A DNA stretch of 64,000 nucleotides from Dehalococcoidia bacterium. GTDB lineage: Bacteria > Chloroflexota > Dehalococcoidia > E44-bin15. Below are positions 17,103 to 26,001 of this stretch, one piece after another. The number at the start of each line of letters is the position of its first letter. Positions within the stretch are counted from its first letter, which is position 1. The translations under genes were made by a program, and so were the position numbers. The stretch covers positions 62,001 through 126,000 of the forward strand of contig DATKYK010000021.1 in the NCBI GenBank assembly GCA_035528575.1. Reading direction: 5' to 3'. The notes below the pieces were generated by a model. It had not been told where the DNA came from and did not search any database. It worked only from the letters and a program-made list of their open reading frames with translations.

Positions 17103-18053
17103 ATGATGAGGCTACTTGTAACCGGAGGCGCGGGCTTTATTGGCTCCAATTTCGTTCACTATATGCTTGAGCAGCATCCCGACTACCATATACTGGACCT
17201 CGATGCCCTAACCTATGCCGGAAGCATGGAGAACCTGAAGGAGATAGTGGAAAATCCCGGTCACAGGTTTATTCAAGGCAGGATCGAGGATGGGAAGCTG
17301 GTGGACGGGCTTATGCCAGGGGTCGATGCGGTCATAAACTTCGCCGCCGAGTCCCATGTCGATAGGAGCATCGTTGAGCCCCAGGTCTTCATTACGACCA
17401 ATGTCCTGGGGACTCAGGTATTACTCGATGCGGCGCTCAGGCACGAGGTCAAGCTTTTCTGCCAGATTTCAACCGACGAGGTTTATGGAGCCGTTGAGCT
17501 TGACTCGGCGGAGCGATTCATTGAGGAATCTCCCATACGTCCCAATTCGCCCTACTCCGCCAGCAAGGCCTCCGCCGACCTCCTGGTCCGGGCATACTAC
17601 CGAACCTACGGGCTGCCCGTGGTTATCTCCCGCTGCACCAATAACTACGGACCGAGGCAACATGCTGAGAAGTTCATCCCCACGGTGATTCTCAGTGCCC
17701 TGCGGGGTAAGCCGGTCCCTATCTACGGCGATGGCCTGTATGTGCGGGACTGGATTCATGTCCTTGACCACTGCCGGGCGATAGACCTTATCCTGCACAG
17801 AGGGAAGGTTGGCGAGGTCTATAACATCGGGGGCGACAATGAGTGGGCTAATATCGAGCTTGCGCGAGAAATCCTGCAGATTACCGGCAAACCAGAAAAT
17901 CTGCTTCAGTCTGTACCCGATCGCCCCGGTCACGACAGGCGCTATACTCTGAGCAGCGAGAAGCTAAGGCGTGAGCTGGGCTGGAAGCCTGGGGTTCCCT
18001 TCGACCAGGGCCTCAGCGAGACTGTCCGCTGGTATTCAGAGATAAATAAGTGA
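17103..18053 (+). CDS. rmlB: dTDP-glucose 4,6-dehydratase
   Basis: A 316 aa extended short-chain dehydrogenase that would convert dTDP-glucose to dTDP-4-keto-6-deoxyglucose. The NAD-binding TGGAGFIGSNF, AAESHVDRS, STDEVYG, the catalytic YSASK, and RCTNNYGP with GDGLYVRDW are all canonical RmlB. The frame is open from a TTG at 17067, but GGGGGTGAGG lies eight bases before the ATG at 17103 and the family starts here. It completes the rmlA-C-D set but is separated from it by about 520 bases of repeats, so it probably has its own promoter. Confidence 0.92.
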   Translation: MMRLLVTGGAGFIGSNFVHYMLEQHPDYHILDLDALTYAGSMENLKEIVENPGHRFIQGRIEDGKLVDGLMPGVDAVINFAAESHVDRSIVEPQVFITTNVLGTQVLLDAALRHEVKLFCQISTDEVYGAVELDSAERFIEESPIRPNSPYSASKASADLLVRAYYRTYGLPVVISRCTNNYGPRQHAEKFIPTVILSALRGKPVPIYGDGLYVRDWIHVLDHCRAIDLILHRGKVGEVYNIGGDNEWANIELAREILQITGKPENLLQSVPDRPGHDRRYTLSSEKLRRELGWKPGVPFDQGLSETVRWYSEINK

Positions 18054-18178
18054 CCAAGTATGTTATGTTTGTTGCCACTGCAAATGCATAGCCGGTGCAG
18101 GCGATATAGAGCAAAGCCTTCTTGCTGACACATCTCCCAGTCGGTGCAAATACAGCCTGTATGTGTTATGATATATGC

Positions 18179-18451
18179 CTAATCGGCATCCAGTATAAAT
18201 ATGTAGTCCCCACCTACCGATTCAAAGGCTGTCCTTATTGCCCTGCCTTTCCCCCTGAGTGGTTCCGTTATAACCCGCGCTCCCTTTGATTCGGCGATCT
18301 CCCTGGTCTTATCGGTGCTCCCATTATCAAAGACGATGACCTTAGCCCGGTAGCCCTTCCCTTGTATCTCCTCCATAGGCACTTCATCGATGACCTTCCC
18401 GATCGTCTCCTCCTCATTCAGTGCAGGGAAGATTATAGAGACCTCTTTCAT
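18179..18451 (-). pseudogene. truncated family 2 glycosyltransferase
   Basis: Ninety codons that match only the N-terminal nucleotide-binding part of a GT-A glycosyltransferase: SIIFPALNEEETI, VIVFDNGSTDKTREIAE, a basic GKGRAIRTAF and YIFILDAD, where the frame stops exactly at the metal-binding DxD. The acceptor domain and any membrane helices are missing, and neither shifted frame downstream resembles them. The intact gene would be a dolichyl-phosphate-mannose-synthase-like or polyprenyl sugar transferase, fitting the glycan context. It is most likely a remnant cut by rearrangement near the rmlB end. Confidence 0.65.
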
Positions 18452-18561
18452 TGCCTTTTTCTCACGCTGGGGATTACCTTATTTTACATAATCGCAGAGA
18501 AGCGAACTATTGCTATAATACCACAAACCTTTTCCTCTAAGCCAGACTGGAATGTGGAGGG

Positions 18562-19215
18562 CTATAGGGCGTGCTTAAGCACCACAATCTCTGTGGCTGC
18601 GGGGAGCTTGTCGGATTTAAGCTCCACCTCAGCGGTGTCCAGTCGCTTCACATTGGTCTTAACAGCCAGGAAGGGCTCGACATCGCTTACCGGGAAAGTG
18701 GGGCACCTGTCGGTTTGATAGTGCATGGGGATAACCACGCGGGGCTGAACCTGATCGACGATACGGTGTGCTCCAGCAGCATCGAGGGTGAAGTTCCCTG
18801 CCATAGGGGTGAGCAGGACATCAACCTCACCGATAGCGGCGATCTGCTTGTCGCTGAGTTGATGCCCCAGGTCGCCGAGGTGACATAACCTTATGCCGTC
18901 CACGGTAAAACAGAATATGTTATTCGGGCCCCGCTTCTTGCCGCCGTTATCATCGTGATAGCTTGCTATCCCGATAAACTCGATGCCTTTCACCTGATGC
19001 CTACCGGTGCCCCTCACCACCCGGGGGCTGCCGGGAACACTCTTGACATAGTTATGGTCGGGATGCTCGTGGCTTACCACCACGATGTCGGCCGCATCCT
19101 CTATTTTGCCATAATCGACCCCGAATGTCCCCGGCTCGAAGGGGTCGGTAATGATCTTGACCCCTTCCTCCGATGTAATAAGAAAAGCGGCGTGACCAAG
19201 CCATTTTAGCTTCAT
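18562..19215 (-). CDS. MBL-fold metal-dependent hydrolase
   Basis: A 217 aa single-domain metallo-beta-lactamase-fold protein. The metal motif HEHPDHN is at residues 49-55 (HxHxDH), and further ligands are offered by HLGDLGH near residue 112 and IPMHYQ near 163. The length and the KLKWLGHAAFLI start match the UPF0173/UlaG-like group, whose substrates are mostly unknown. AAAGGAGGG stands upstream of the ATG. It is a monocistronic neighbour of the pepA gene on the same strand. Confidence 0.8.
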   Translation of the reverse strand: MKLKWLGHAAFLITSEEGVKIITDPFEPGTFGVDYGKIEDAADIVVVSHEHPDHNYVKSVPGSPRVVRGTGRHQVKGIEFIGIASYHDDNGGKKRGPNNIFCFTVDGIRLCHLGDLGHQLSDKQIAAIGEVDVLLTPMAGNFTLDAAGAHRIVDQVQPRVVIPMHYQTDRCPTFPVSDVEPFLAVKTNVKRLDTAEVELKSDKLPAATEIVVLKHAL

Positions 19216-19345
19216 TTTTATCCCTCCTTTTTGGTACTACTCAATATGCTCTACTACTTGGAAGCTCGCTTTCTAAAGCATGGCCATTAGTTCATTCTAA
19301 CCTTGCTTAATGTTCGGAAAATTCGAAGTGCTATTTCTGCTATCC

Positions 19346-20842
19346 CTATTTATAGGCTAAGATGAGGTTGACTAGGGTTCTAACCGCAACACCGGTTGCC
19401 CCCTTTACTAGGTGGTTTCGGTCCTTCTCGGCGCGTGAAGGACCGGCAATATCCAGGTGTACCCAGGGTGTCTGCTCAACGAATTCGGCGAGGAACTGGG
19501 CCGCGGTGATCGCACCCCCCCATCTGCCCGCGGAGTTCTTGGTGTCGGCGACATCGCTCTTGTTCTGCTCCCTGTACTCCTCATACATGGGCATCTGCCA
19601 GATGTACTCGCCAGCCTCCTCACCCGCCTTGAGCACTTTATCCATTAGATCCTGATTATTGCCAAAGGCGCCGGTGCAGAGATCGCCTAGGGCGATGTGA
19701 CATGCACCTGTGAGCGTGGCGATGTCTACCACCGGGGAAAGCCCCAGCTTGAGAGCATAACTGAGGGCATCGGCCAGGATGAGCCGCCCCTCGGCATCGG
19801 TGTTCACGACCTCGATGGTCTTGCCATTTAACGCCCGTATAATATCCCCGGGCTTTAGGGCTGCACCGTCCGGGAGGTTCTCCGTTGCGGGCACTAGCGC
19901 GGTGACACTAACCTCGGGCCCGAGCTCGCCGATGGCACGCATGACAGCGATAACGGCAGCGCCACCGGCCATGTCCCCCTTCATGTCTCCCATCCCCTCT
20001 GATGGCTTGATAGAGATACCCCCGGAGTCGAAGGTTATACCCTTGCCCACAAGGCCCAGGGGGCTTCTTTGAGGATCGCCACCCTTATAGCTGAGAACGA
20101 TAAGCTTTGGCGGCTGCCTGCTTCCCCGGGATACGCCAAGGAAGGCATCCATCCCCAGCTTTTCCATATCCGCTTGCTCCAGGATGCGGCACTCGAGCCC
20201 CCACTCACCGGCAACCCTTTGCGCCACCTCCGCCATATGGGTAGGGGTCATATAGTTGGCCGGCTCGTTGGCCATGTCCCGGGCCAGGCTTGTGGCCTCT
20301 GCCGTTATCCGTCCCCTGGCGCACCCCCGCTTAAGCAAAGCGAGCTTTTCCTCCTCCCGCTCGACGATGAGCAGTTGCTCGATCTCCCCCTCCTCCGCTT
20401 CTTTGGTTTGGTGCTTGAGGAAGGTGTAAAGGCCTAACATAGCGCCCTCTGTTACCGCCTGGGCCGACTTCTCAACGTCTATACCCCCCACGCCTGCGCC
20501 GTGAGCAATGGTGGCCACCTGCGTCGCGCCAACCTTTCTGAGGAAGCGACACGACTCGGCAGCAACCCCCCGAATCACGGATAGGGTTAGTTCCTTTTCC
20601 TTCCCCAGGCCAGCGACGACCACCCGCTGCGGCGCGATCTTACCCATGCTATGAATCAGGGTCATTTGGTTGCGCTTTCCCTTGATCTCCCCCTCAGCGA
20701 TGAGCTGGGTAATAAGCCCGCCAAGTGCCTTATCTACCGCTGCCGTAGCACCGCTGGTTTTTTTCATCCCTTCAAAGAGATTAACTATGATGGCACTTAC
20801 GGGTAGCCCGGTGATATCTCCTGATACAACCTTAACCTCCAT
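19346..20842 (-). CDS. pepA: leucyl aminopeptidase, M17 family
   Basis: A 498 aa cytosolic aminopeptidase that removes N-terminal residues from peptides using two metal ions. The M17 signature NTDAEGRL is at residues 347-354, with the lysine/aspartate metal site in GKGITFDSGG and KGDMAGGAA, and the catalytic arginine in the signature. The N-terminal macro-like domain (about 1-165) is complete. GAGGAGGA precedes the ATG at eight-base spacing. The length is typical of the family. Confidence 0.93.
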   Translation of the reverse strand: MEVKVVSGDITGLPVSAIIVNLFEGMKKTSGATAAVDKALGGLITQLIAEGEIKGKRNQMTLIHSMGKIAPQRVVVAGLGKEKELTLSVIRGVAAESCRFLRKVGATQVATIAHGAGVGGIDVEKSAQAVTEGAMLGLYTFLKHQTKEAEEGEIEQLLIVEREEEKLALLKRGCARGRITAEATSLARDMANEPANYMTPTHMAEVAQRVAGEWGLECRILEQADMEKLGMDAFLGVSRGSRQPPKLIVLSYKGGDPQRSPLGLVGKGITFDSGGISIKPSEGMGDMKGDMAGGAAVIAVMRAIGELGPEVSVTALVPATENLPDGAALKPGDIIRALNGKTIEVVNTDAEGRLILADALSYALKLGLSPVVDIATLTGACHIALGDLCTGAFGNNQDLMDKVLKAGEEAGEYIWQMPMYEEYREQNKSDVADTKNSAGRWGGAITAAQFLAEFVEQTPWVHLDIAGPSRAEKDRNHLVKGATGVAVRTLVNLILAYK

Positions 20843-20950
20843 CTGCTTATTCCTCCTCGTTGGTTTTGCCTATTTCGAGCCTACTGTAATTGAGATATCG
20901 GCTCATTACTGGTGGGGCTCCGGTACTGAACCCACTGAAATTACTAAAAT

Positions 20951-21598
20951 TTAGCGATTCACCTCACGTACGATCCTATCGATTGCCGGGGTGATATCCC
21001 TGGAAGTATCGACAGCGAAGTGATTTCGTCGAATGCGCTGGGAAGTGGCGCTCATCTGCCGGTAGACACTCCAGTCAGCCTCGGATTTGTCGTCTGGGTC
21101 TAGGCTCAAGAGTCGGTCCTTAAGGCGCTGACGCACTAATTCAGGGGGTGCCTCAACACGTACCAGAATCAGCCTGGCCCCCGCGCTTTCAGCGATGTGA
21201 TAGAGGCGCTCCCGGTGGCGCTCGATCAGGTTTGTGGAGTCGAGGATAAGCGGGATGCCTTTTCCAAGCAGTTCTTCAATGAGCATGTAGCAAGCCTGAA
21301 ACAGGCGGTCGCTTTCGCCGCGACTATAGTTTGGGGTGAGGAAAAGGGATTGTCTCATTGCATCGCTCTCCAGGATGGGGAAAGTTGGAGAATTGGGGTT
21401 TGCGGAGGGCGAAGATGAAGCTATGGGTCGGGGGGGGAGAGATAAAAGGCGCTCGGCAAGCCGGCGGCAGAGGTAGGATTTACCACTTCCTGGCAGGCCA
21501 CTTACCACGATGAAGGCCGGGTTGATGGTTGGCTCGGGCAATTCGCCCAGGCTTTCCCTCAGTCGCTCCACATCTCTTCTAGTTTGGGTATCTTCCAT
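20951..21598 (-). CDS. P-loop kinase/ATPase of the zeta-toxin/predicted kinase type
   Basis: A 215 aa protein with a Walker A motif GLPGSGKS near residue 34 and a LILDSTN motif near residue 120, the arrangement of small AAA_33/zeta-like kinases that phosphorylate nucleosides, sugars or RNA ends. Arginines near RQRLKDRL could form the lid. No antitoxin-like partner is adjacent, so a toxin role is unlikely. The substrate is unknown. The ribosome binding site is weak (AGAGAG). Confidence 0.7.
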   Translation of the reverse strand: MEDTQTRRDVERLRESLGELPEPTINPAFIVVSGLPGSGKSYLCRRLAERLLSLPPRPIASSSPSANPNSPTFPILESDAMRQSLFLTPNYSRGESDRLFQACYMLIEELLGKGIPLILDSTNLIERHRERLYHIAESAGARLILVRVEAPPELVRQRLKDRLLSLDPDDKSEADWSVYRQMSATSQRIRRNHFAVDTSRDITPAIDRIVREVNR

Positions 21599-21744
21599 GT
21601 GTCTTTTCTCTCTTTACGTCCCTTTCGCCTTTTATCAATTGTCGCATGCCGGTTTTATTGCCATATCATGGGCTATCTGGGAACATAAAGGGATTTCACC
21701 ATAGGTGTCGAGGCTTTGTACTTATCCAGGAAGTTCTCACCTTT

Positions 21745-21835
21745 TCCCACCCGCCCTGAAATGTATTTCTGCCCCCGATATATCGGGGAGACCCCTGCCA
21801 GAGGGGAAAATCCCTTCTGGAGCCCCCTTTATAAC
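21745..21835 (+). repeat. dispersed hairpin repeat, copy B
   Basis: Contains CCCCGATATATCGGGG (palindrome), GAGACCCC, then CCAGAGGG...CCCTTCTGG (hairpin) and CCCCCTTTATAA. It matches copy C at 49716-49798 over some 80 bases, including the flank TTTTCCCACCCGCC. The two copies differ inside the second hairpin yet keep it paired. It occupies the 424-base gene-free gap 21599-22022, which has no other feature. Confidence 0.7.
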
Positions 21836-22022
21836 TTCGTCTCAGTAAAACCAATGTACATAGCGGATGTTTTTTACTCCACTTGTCCCCAAGGTTGATT
21901 TATCGCAAAACGTCTTGCAGTGATAAGTTGTCTAAAAACACGATATAAAGTGTCACCCATCTATATGAGCCAGATTGCTGCCTGAGGTTTCGCTTAGCTT
22001 GAGCTTGAAAATAATGGGTTTC

Positions 22023-22886
22023 TCATTCCTCAGTATAAAAGGTGATGGCAAGCACTCCCGGGCCGGCGTGAACCCCCATACCGGGGGTGAACTCGGTTAG
22101 ATAAAGCTCAACACAGTTAAATCGGGAGGCAATATCAGCCTTGAGTTTCTCCCCATCCTCCAGCTCATCGGCATGGTGCACGATGACATGCACCGGGGAG
22201 TCTCCAACCCGTTCTGCCATAATGTCCATGAGTTGCTTTACTGCCTTTGTCTTGGTCCGGGGACGCGCTACCGGCATCGTTTCTCCTGTGGAAGTAGCAT
22301 GCTCCACGACTGGCTTTATCTTTAATAGAGAGCCAGCCCAAGCCTGTGCCCTGCCGGTGCGACCGGTTCTGGCCAGATAGAAGAGGGTATCCAACATCGC
22401 TATGAAATGTACCCTGGGCATCATACCGCGTGCCACCTCAGCCACCTGAGCCATGTCTGCCCCCTGGCTGGCAGCGCGAGCTGCCTCCAAGACTATAAGC
22501 CCCAGGGCGCCGCCCACCGCCCGGCTATCTAGCACGTCGATGGCAGTGTTGGTTAGCACCTCTTTGGCCACATCTCTAGCTACCAGCGCGGTATCGTAGA
22601 TTTTGCTTTGTTGCGATGTGAGTGTGATACAGAGTATGCTTTCTGCCTGCTCGCTCAACCGGCGATAGGCACCGAGGAAATCACCTGCCGAAGGGGTGGA
22701 GGTGGTGGGGAGATTCTCCCTACGTCGCATAATCCTGTAGACTTCACTGGGGCTCATGTCGATCCCGTCGCGATAGCTCTTGCCTTCAAAGATTATCATG
22801 AGTGGCACTATACAGATGTCATACTTCGCCACCAGTTCTTCAGGTATGCAAGCGGTGCTGTCGGTAACAATGCCAACCTTTCTCAT
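22023..22886 (-). CDS. DegV family fatty-acid-binding protein (copy 1)
   Basis: A 287 aa DegV protein. This family binds a fatty acid and, as FakB in firmicutes, presents it to the kinase FakA. Visible features are IVTDSTACIPEE at the start, the TTSTPSAGDF loop, ITLTSQQSKIYDTA, DSRAVGGALGLIV and the final PGVLAITFY. Two ATGs are adjacent; the second (22886) is better spaced from GGAGGA and is used here. A homologous gene lies directly upstream. No FakA gene is in the window. Confidence 0.85.
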   Translation of the reverse strand: MRKVGIVTDSTACIPEELVAKYDICIVPLMIIFEGKSYRDGIDMSPSEVYRIMRRRENLPTTSTPSAGDFLGAYRRLSEQAESILCITLTSQQSKIYDTALVARDVAKEVLTNTAIDVLDSRAVGGALGLIVLEAARAASQGADMAQVAEVARGMMPRVHFIAMLDTLFYLARTGRTGRAQAWAGSLLKIKPVVEHATSTGETMPVARPRTKTKAVKQLMDIMAERVGDSPVHVIVHHADELEDGEKLKADIASRFNCVELYLTEFTPGMGVHAGPGVLAITFYTEE

Positions 22887-22949
22887 CATATCCTCCTCAA
22901 TCGACGTAAAAGGCGAGTCCGATTAGTCACCTACCTGTAGTATAGCCCA

Positions 22950-23753
22950 TTATCGGGCTGAATTCACTGATCCAGAGGTCGCAGCAGTCAAACTCCGATG
23001 TGCTACCCGTTCCTTGAGCCTCTGGGCTTCCTCAAGCGCATCTGCATGCACTACCGCTACGTGTACCGGGCTTTCCCCAACCTTCTCTCGCATTATTCGT
23101 ATGCTTCGTTTTGCACCGCGCTCTTTGGTCCTGACTAGGCCTACAAAATCTACTGCACCATCGGATATGCTGATTATCGGCTTTATACTCAAGGCGGAGC
23201 CTATCCTCTCCGCAATCTTTGGGATACGCCCCGATCGATATGCATGTCGTATGGTTTCCATAAGGGCTAGGAGATTGACCTTATCCCTCACATTCTCCGC
23301 GGCTTTAATGGCCTCGGTCATTTCCTTACCCTTCTCTATGGCCATTGCTGTTGCCAGGACGACAAACCCCTCGGCAGCAGCGCGGGTCCGGGAGTCTAAA
23401 ATCTCGATAGCGGTCCGAGGAATCTCCTGCTTAGCCTGCTCTTTTGCCAGTTGGGCCGTATCGTGAAGTGCGCCGGGCTTGGCTGAGAGGGTGATACAAA
23501 TAATGCTCTGCGCTCTCGTGCTTAGCTCGCGGTAGGCCTCAAGATAATCCGCCGGGGAGGGCGCCGATGTGCTAAAGTGATTGGGGTCCCTTTCTAAAAG
23601 ATGGTAGGCCTCTGTGGGGCTTATGTCCAGATACTCTTTGTATAAACTGCCATCGAAGTGGATGTTTGAGGGAACTATCCGAATCCCGTAACGCTCTACC
23701 ATCTCTCTGGTGAAGCAGGCTATGCTATCGGTGATAAGGGCGATCTTATCCAT
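22950..23753 (-). CDS. DegV family fatty-acid-binding protein (copy 2)
   Basis: A paralogue of the next gene, 267 aa. It has LITDSIACFTRE, the FSTSAPSPADY loop, ITLSAKPGALHDTA and a DSRTRAAAEGF segment. The C terminus is shorter and lacks the usual glycine-rich PGxxxI end: after VAHRSL the sequence runs TAATSGSVNSAR and stops, as if the last 15-20 residues had been replaced by a frameshift. Fatty-acid binding may therefore be impaired. The two genes form a tandem pair on the - strand, 63 bases apart. Confidence 0.78.
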   Translation of the reverse strand: MDKIALITDSIACFTREMVERYGIRIVPSNIHFDGSLYKEYLDISPTEAYHLLERDPNHFSTSAPSPADYLEAYRELSTRAQSIICITLSAKPGALHDTAQLAKEQAKQEIPRTAIEILDSRTRAAAEGFVVLATAMAIEKGKEMTEAIKAAENVRDKVNLLALMETIRHAYRSGRIPKIAERIGSALSIKPIISISDGAVDFVGLVRTKERGAKRSIRIMREKVGESPVHVAVVHADALEEAQRLKERVAHRSLTAATSGSVNSAR

Positions 23754-23861
23754 GCTAATTGAGCCCCCGCTGGGTTTGCCCCGCTGCGCCCTAATAGTGT
23801 TTGATCGCGATGGCGTCTAAATAATAGCGCGCGGGTCCTTTTAAATCGCTCCCTCCGTTAG

Positions 23862-24104
23862 TTAAGATAGAAGGCTGGCAATGAGTAGCAGAATAATGAT
23901 CGCAATCATGGGTGTGATATCTGCCATGCCCAGTCGGGGAACGATGCGACGCAGTGGCGCCAGGATAGGCTCGGTTATCCGGTCCAGGAAAAGCACTACC
24001 TGGCTATTGGGGGAGGTGGCAAACCAGGAGAGAATCGCCCGCACGAAAATGATGATGGCAAGCACTTGACATAATATAATAACGATTTCGATGAAGGTGT
24101 CCAT
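23862..24104 (-). CDS. YggT family membrane protein
   Basis: An 80 aa protein with two hydrophobic segments (about 5-24 and 62-79) separated by a loop with the YggT motif FLDRITEPILAPLRRIVP and MADITPM. YggT/YlmG proteins are linked to cell division and osmotic tolerance, but their molecular role is not known. The ATG directly abuts the proC stop, indicating co-transcription with proC, as in many bacteria. Confidence 0.85.
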   Translation of the reverse strand: MDTFIEIVIILCQVLAIIIFVRAILSWFATSPNSQVVLFLDRITEPILAPLRRIVPRLGMADITPMIAIIILLLIASLLS

Positions 24105-24905
24105 TTATCTACTAAGCGCCTTCGCTTTTTCATGTGCGGCAATCACCGCACGCAAGAGAAGGTCCCTCAGCCCTCCATCCTCCAGCTTTAATATAGCCTG
24201 TTCGGTGGTACCCCCTGGGGATGTAACCATGTCCCTTAACTCCTTGGGAGGTTTGCCTGTTTCCTTGGCAAGGAGAGACGCCCCAACAACGGTCTCCAGC
24301 ACCAGCTCCTCTGCCATCTCGTGGGGCAGCCCGATGTGCATTGCAGCATCGACTAGCGCCTCGATGACCAGGAATATATAGGCTGGGCCGCTGCCACTAA
24401 CCGCAGTCGCCATATCGATGTATTTCTCATCGGGCACATATATCTCCCTGCCCAGTGCCCCCAGGATGGACCGGGCAATCTCTTTCTGGCGCTGGCTCAC
24501 CTCGCGTGATGAGGTCCATACGCTCATCCCCTCGCCGATCTGAGCGGGGGTATTGGGCATGGCACGGATTACGGAGCGGTGACCCAGGCCTCCGGTGATG
24601 GTTGCTATCGCCGCCCCGGCGACGATGGAGAGAGCAAGCTGGCCGTGTGTAAGGTGACCATGTAGTTTGGGCATAAGCCCGGCTAAATTCTGGGGCTTAA
24701 TCGCGATAACGATAACGTCGGCTCCTTCCACAGCAATGCCATAATCACCCGTCACCCCAACCCCGTATGCCTTTTCCAGGCTCGATAGGCGCGCGGCGCT
24801 GATATCATTAGCCATGATTCCTTGAGGCGTTGTAAGCCCTTTACCAAGAATCCCCCTTATCATCGCCTCCCCCATGACCCCACCGCCGATAAAGGCAATC
24901 TTCAT
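24105..24905 (-). CDS. proC: pyrroline-5-carboxylate reductase
   Basis: A 266 aa NAD(P)H-dependent enzyme for the last step of proline synthesis. It has the Rossmann motif FIGGGVMGEAM, the SIVAGA and RAMPNTPAQIGEGM segments, and the conserved C-terminal AVSGSGPAYIFL...TSPGGTTEQAI dimer/active-site region. The length is normal. It lies three bases downstream of an unknown gene and directly upstream of yggT. Confidence 0.93.
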   Translation of the reverse strand: MKIAFIGGGVMGEAMIRGILGKGLTTPQGIMANDISAARLSSLEKAYGVGVTGDYGIAVEGADVIVIAIKPQNLAGLMPKLHGHLTHGQLALSIVAGAAIATITGGLGHRSVIRAMPNTPAQIGEGMSVWTSSREVSQRQKEIARSILGALGREIYVPDEKYIDMATAVSGSGPAYIFLVIEALVDAAMHIGLPHEMAEELVLETVVGASLLAKETGKPPKELRDMVTSPGGTTEQAILKLEDGGLRDLLLRAVIAAHEKAKALSR

Positions 24906-24908
24906 GCG

Positions 24909-25301
24909 CTATCCTCCCTCCTCCAGTATCTCTCTTATCTCTTCTTGAGATTTATCCTTTAAGGATACGTGCTTTTGGCACTGCACGTCACGAAAGCCTA
25001 CCATTTCCTCGTCGGTATCGATCTTGCCCCCTATGAGGATAACCAGGTCATCGCCCCCTTTCCCCTTAAGCCTTTTGGTGTGATTGTAGAGTATGTCGGT
25101 CAGTATGGCAGTATTGGAATTATGGGTAGAGATCATGACAAAGGCTGCCACCCCTCCACCGCGGAAGGATGTCCCCAGACGCCTTACATCAATGGATACA
25201 TCTTGAATAGCCTCTAAATCTCGTATCAGGGAATCTGGGGGTGTTTGGTGACCTGTCTGCAGCAAAACTCTTAGCTCACGCCCAGCTACCATTTTCTCCA
25301 A
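24909..25301 (-). CDS. conserved-looking hypothetical protein
   Basis: A 130 aa soluble protein that I do not recognise. It is predicted to be alpha/beta, with a hydrophobic strand AAFVMIST, a helix TDILYNHTKRL, a strand DLVILIGGKID and an acidic C-terminal helix (SQEEIREILEEGG). This order resembles a Rossmann or B12-binding-like half domain, but no motif proves it. Start is TTG 25301 (GGGGAG four to five bases away) or ATG 25292. It sits between yggS and proC, the slot occupied by sepF in many Gram-positive clusters, but it does not look like SepF. Confidence 0.6.
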   Translation of the reverse strand: MEKMVAGRELRVLLQTGHQTPPDSLIRDLEAIQDVSIDVRRLGTSFRGGGVAAFVMISTHNSNTAILTDILYNHTKRLKGKGGDDLVILIGGKIDTDEEMVGFRDVQCQKHVSLKDKSQEEIREILEEGG

Positions 25302-25337
25302 TTAACTCCCCTTTCAGTTTTGTATATATCATTTTCC

Positions 25338-26000
25338 TCAACTTCGCTTGCCGAAGATAGCACGCCCGATCCTCACCATGGTGGCTCCCTCCTCCACGGC
25401 AACCTCAAAGTCATCGCTCATCCCCATGGAGAGGTGTTTCAGCCTCAAGGAGTCGCCAAGCTCTCGCAGCCTTCGAAAAATGGGTCGTACCTCTTCAGGG
25501 TCGCTCACCAGGGGAGCAATGGTCATTAGCCCCTTCACCTCCAGCCTGGGTAAGAGAGCGATCTCCTCCACAGCCTTGGGCAATTCGGCCTCTGAAAAGC
25601 CACTCTTTGGTTCCTCCCTTGAGATATTGACCTGAAGCAGCACGGGAATGGTGTTTCGAGCGCGGCCGCTCAAAGCCTCTGCTAATCTAAGTGAGTCGAT
25701 GCTATGAATTATATCAAAAATCTCCACTGCTGTCTTAACCTTGTTGGTCTGAAGATGGCCCACCATATGCCAGGTGGGGTACGGCTGCAGGTTGGAAAGG
25801 CGCGCTTTCTTCTCACTCGCCTCCTGTACCCTGTTCTCGCCAATGTGCCTGATGCCTGCCTCAAGGGCGGCCTCAATGGCCTGGGCGGTTAACCCCTTGG
25901 TCACGGCAACAATGGTGATCTCCCCGGGTGGCCGCCCCGCCCTCTGTGCCGCTTGGGCAACGCGCTGCTCCACATCTAGCAGGTTTTGTGAAATACCCAT
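25338..26000 (-). CDS. YggS/PLPBP family pyridoxal-phosphate homeostasis protein
   Basis: A 220 aa single-domain PLP-binding protein with a TIM-barrel fold, involved in vitamin B6 and amino-acid homeostasis rather than catalysis. The PLP lysine is Lys35 in VAVTKG, followed by [24 protein letters not shown] and the closing [22 protein letters not shown] region. The frame is open to 26234, but that extension overlaps the radical SAM gene and is unlike the family; the ATG at 26000, two bases after the upstream stop, gives the standard length. Confidence 0.88.
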   Translation of the reverse strand: MGISQNLLDVEQRVAQAAQRAGRPPGEITIVAVTKGLTAQAIEAALEAGIRHIGENRVQEASEKKARLSNLQPYPTWHMVGHLQTNKVKTAVEIFDIIHSIDSLRLAEALSGRARNTIPVLLQVNISREEPKSGFSEAELPKAVEEIALLPRLEVKGLMTIAPLVSDPEEVRPIFRRLRELGDSLRLKHLSMGMSDDFEVAVEEGATMVRIGRAIFGKRS

Positions 26001-26001
26001 A

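Noticed and set aside
20951-21598. Zeta toxin of a toxin-antitoxin pair
   Set aside because: No antitoxin-like small gene on either side, and the motif arrangement is that of general small kinases.
24909-25301. SepF
   Set aside because: Position suggests it, but the central GxxVxxN/L pattern of SepF is missing.
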